Below are positions 63,515 through 64,000 of a stretch of DNA of 64,000 nucleotides, in pieces (position 1 is the first letter of the stretch; each line of letters opens with the position of its first letter). The position numbers were made by a program, and so were the translations under genes. The notes below the pieces were generated by a model. That model worked only from the letters and a program-made list of their open reading frames with translations, had not been told where the DNA came from and did not search any database. The DNA comes from Saprospiraceae bacterium (lineage in GTDB: Bacteria; Bacteroidota; Bacteroidia; Chitinophagales; Saprospiraceae): the NCBI GenBank assembly GCA_016720635.1, contig JADKKF010000024.1:62001-126000 (forward strand). Direction: 5' to 3'.

Positions 63515-64000
63515 TCAGTATTTTCTGGACAAACAAGCCTTAGCCTTTAGGATGATATTTTGAGTTGTTAATCCATATTTGACAAGCAATTCATCGGGTT
63601 TGCCGCTCTCACCAAAACTGTCCATTACAGCTACCATTTCTATTGGAATTGGCAATTTTCTCGCACACAAACCAGCCAACATATCACCGATACCACCATT
63701 GATTTGATGTTCTTCTGCGGTCACAAGGGCCCTTGTTTTTGCTAATGATTTTAGAATGGTTTCCTCGTCCAAAGGCTTGATTGTTGCTAGGTTGATCACC
63801 TCACATTGTAATCCTTCCATTTCTAATTCTCGGGCAGCTTCTATGCATTTCCACACCATATGTCCACAAGCTACCAATGTGATGTCTTTGCCCTCTGACA
63901 ACACATCTGCTTTGCCTATCTTAAATTCTCTCTCAAGCGGGGTAAAATTGGGTACTGAAGGTCTTCCAAATCGAAGGTAAACGGGTCCATCCCATGAAGC
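63515..64000 (-). CDS. Transketolase C-terminal subunit (partial)
   Basis: The frame is open from the window edge (64000) to a stop at 63515-63517; 161 residues of the C-terminal end are seen. They include the end of the pyrimidine-binding domain (DGPVYLRFGRPSVPNF) and the transketolase C-terminal domain (DITLVACGHMVWKCIEAAREL, LATIKPLDEETIL, VTAEEHQINGGIGDMLAG and DSFGESGKPDELLVKYGL). This spacing fits the split two-gene transketolase (C-terminal subunit) or a related 1-deoxyxylulose-5-phosphate synthase; the HQINGGIGD string favours transketolase. Confidence 0.88.
   Translation of the reverse strand, partial: ASWDGPVYLRFGRPSVPNFTPLEREFKIGKADVLSEGKDITLVACGHMVWKCIEAARELEMEGLQCEVINLATIKPLDEETILKSLAKTRALVTAEEHQINGGIGDMLAGLCARKLPIPIEMVAVMDSFGESGKPDELLVKYGLTTQNIILKAKACLSRKY

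Noticed and set aside
1..64000. CRISPR arrays, insertion sequences, phage genes, integrases, toxin-antitoxin or defence islands
   Set aside because: No regularly spaced direct repeats, transposase or integrase motifs, attachment-site duplications at the tRNA-Val gene, or known defence domains were seen.

Overview
The window is AT-rich DNA from a member of the Bacteroidota. Supporting evidence: a TonB-dependent receptor with a carboxypeptidase-regulatory-like N-domain, an S46 dipeptidyl-peptidase, two proteins that look like type IX secretion (T9SS) cargo, a complete alternative complex III operon joined to an aa3-type oxidase, a long (524 aa) signal peptidase I, and recurrent promoters of the Bacteroidota form TTTG-N20/21-TAnnTTTG. 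A family below phylum level cannot be fixed from sequence alone. An aminodeoxyfutalosine synthase points to menaquinone made by the futalosine route, which fits a quinol-oxidising complex III.

Layout. 1-5 kb: end of a membrane protein, TonB receptor, release factor 1 (convergent), a small unknown ORF, an ECF sigma factor and a membrane protein. 5-11.6 kb: S46 peptidase, uracil-DNA glycosylase, DUF423 protein, small outer-membrane protein, a CPMC-motif membrane protein and Tex. 11.6-26.5 kb: one long minus-strand respiratory operon reading actA-actB-actC-actD-actE-actF-ctaC-ctaD-ctaB-two subunit III genes-subunit IV, driven by a clear promoter at 26.6 kb. 26.9-31.8 kb: T9SS endonuclease I, a fused hydroxyacyl-CoA dehydrogenase/enoyl-CoA hydratase and methylmalonate-semialdehyde dehydrogenase. 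31.8-39.3 kb: signal peptidase I, UbiA-type prenyltransferase (probably MqnP), DUF1003 and other membrane proteins, a seven-bladed propeller protein, beta-barrel, NTF2-like protein and AlkD-like glycosylase. 39.3-45.2 kb: FolD, PrmA, TyrRS, a DUF962 protein and a probable reductive pyrimidine-catabolism pair (PreT and a nitrilase-family amidohydrolase). 45.4-53.5 kb: structured leader, small secreted protein, T9SS surface protein, large membrane VWA-like protein, RlmH, SWIM zinc-finger protein, SixA-like phosphatase and a small lipoprotein. 53.8 kb: tRNA-Val with promoter and terminator. 54-64 kb: di-haem peroxidase, lipoproteins, a GC-rich hairpin block, LolC/E-like permease, MqnE, a double-ABC peptide transporter ATPase, an unknown secreted protein/lipoprotein pair, and the end of a transketolase C-terminal subunit.

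The most striking property is data-related. Eight genes carry nine single-base frameshifts, mostly one base missing from a short A/T/C homopolymer (actA, the beta-oxidation fusion, prmA, preT, mqnE, others). Several should be essential to the respiration seen here, so consensus error in a poorly polished assembly is the leading explanation rather than gene decay or recoding. No CRISPR array, transposase, phage gene or defence system was seen. The best candidates for undescribed biology are the hairpin block at 56.8 kb, the three-hairpin leader at 45.6 kb, and several proteins of unknown function.
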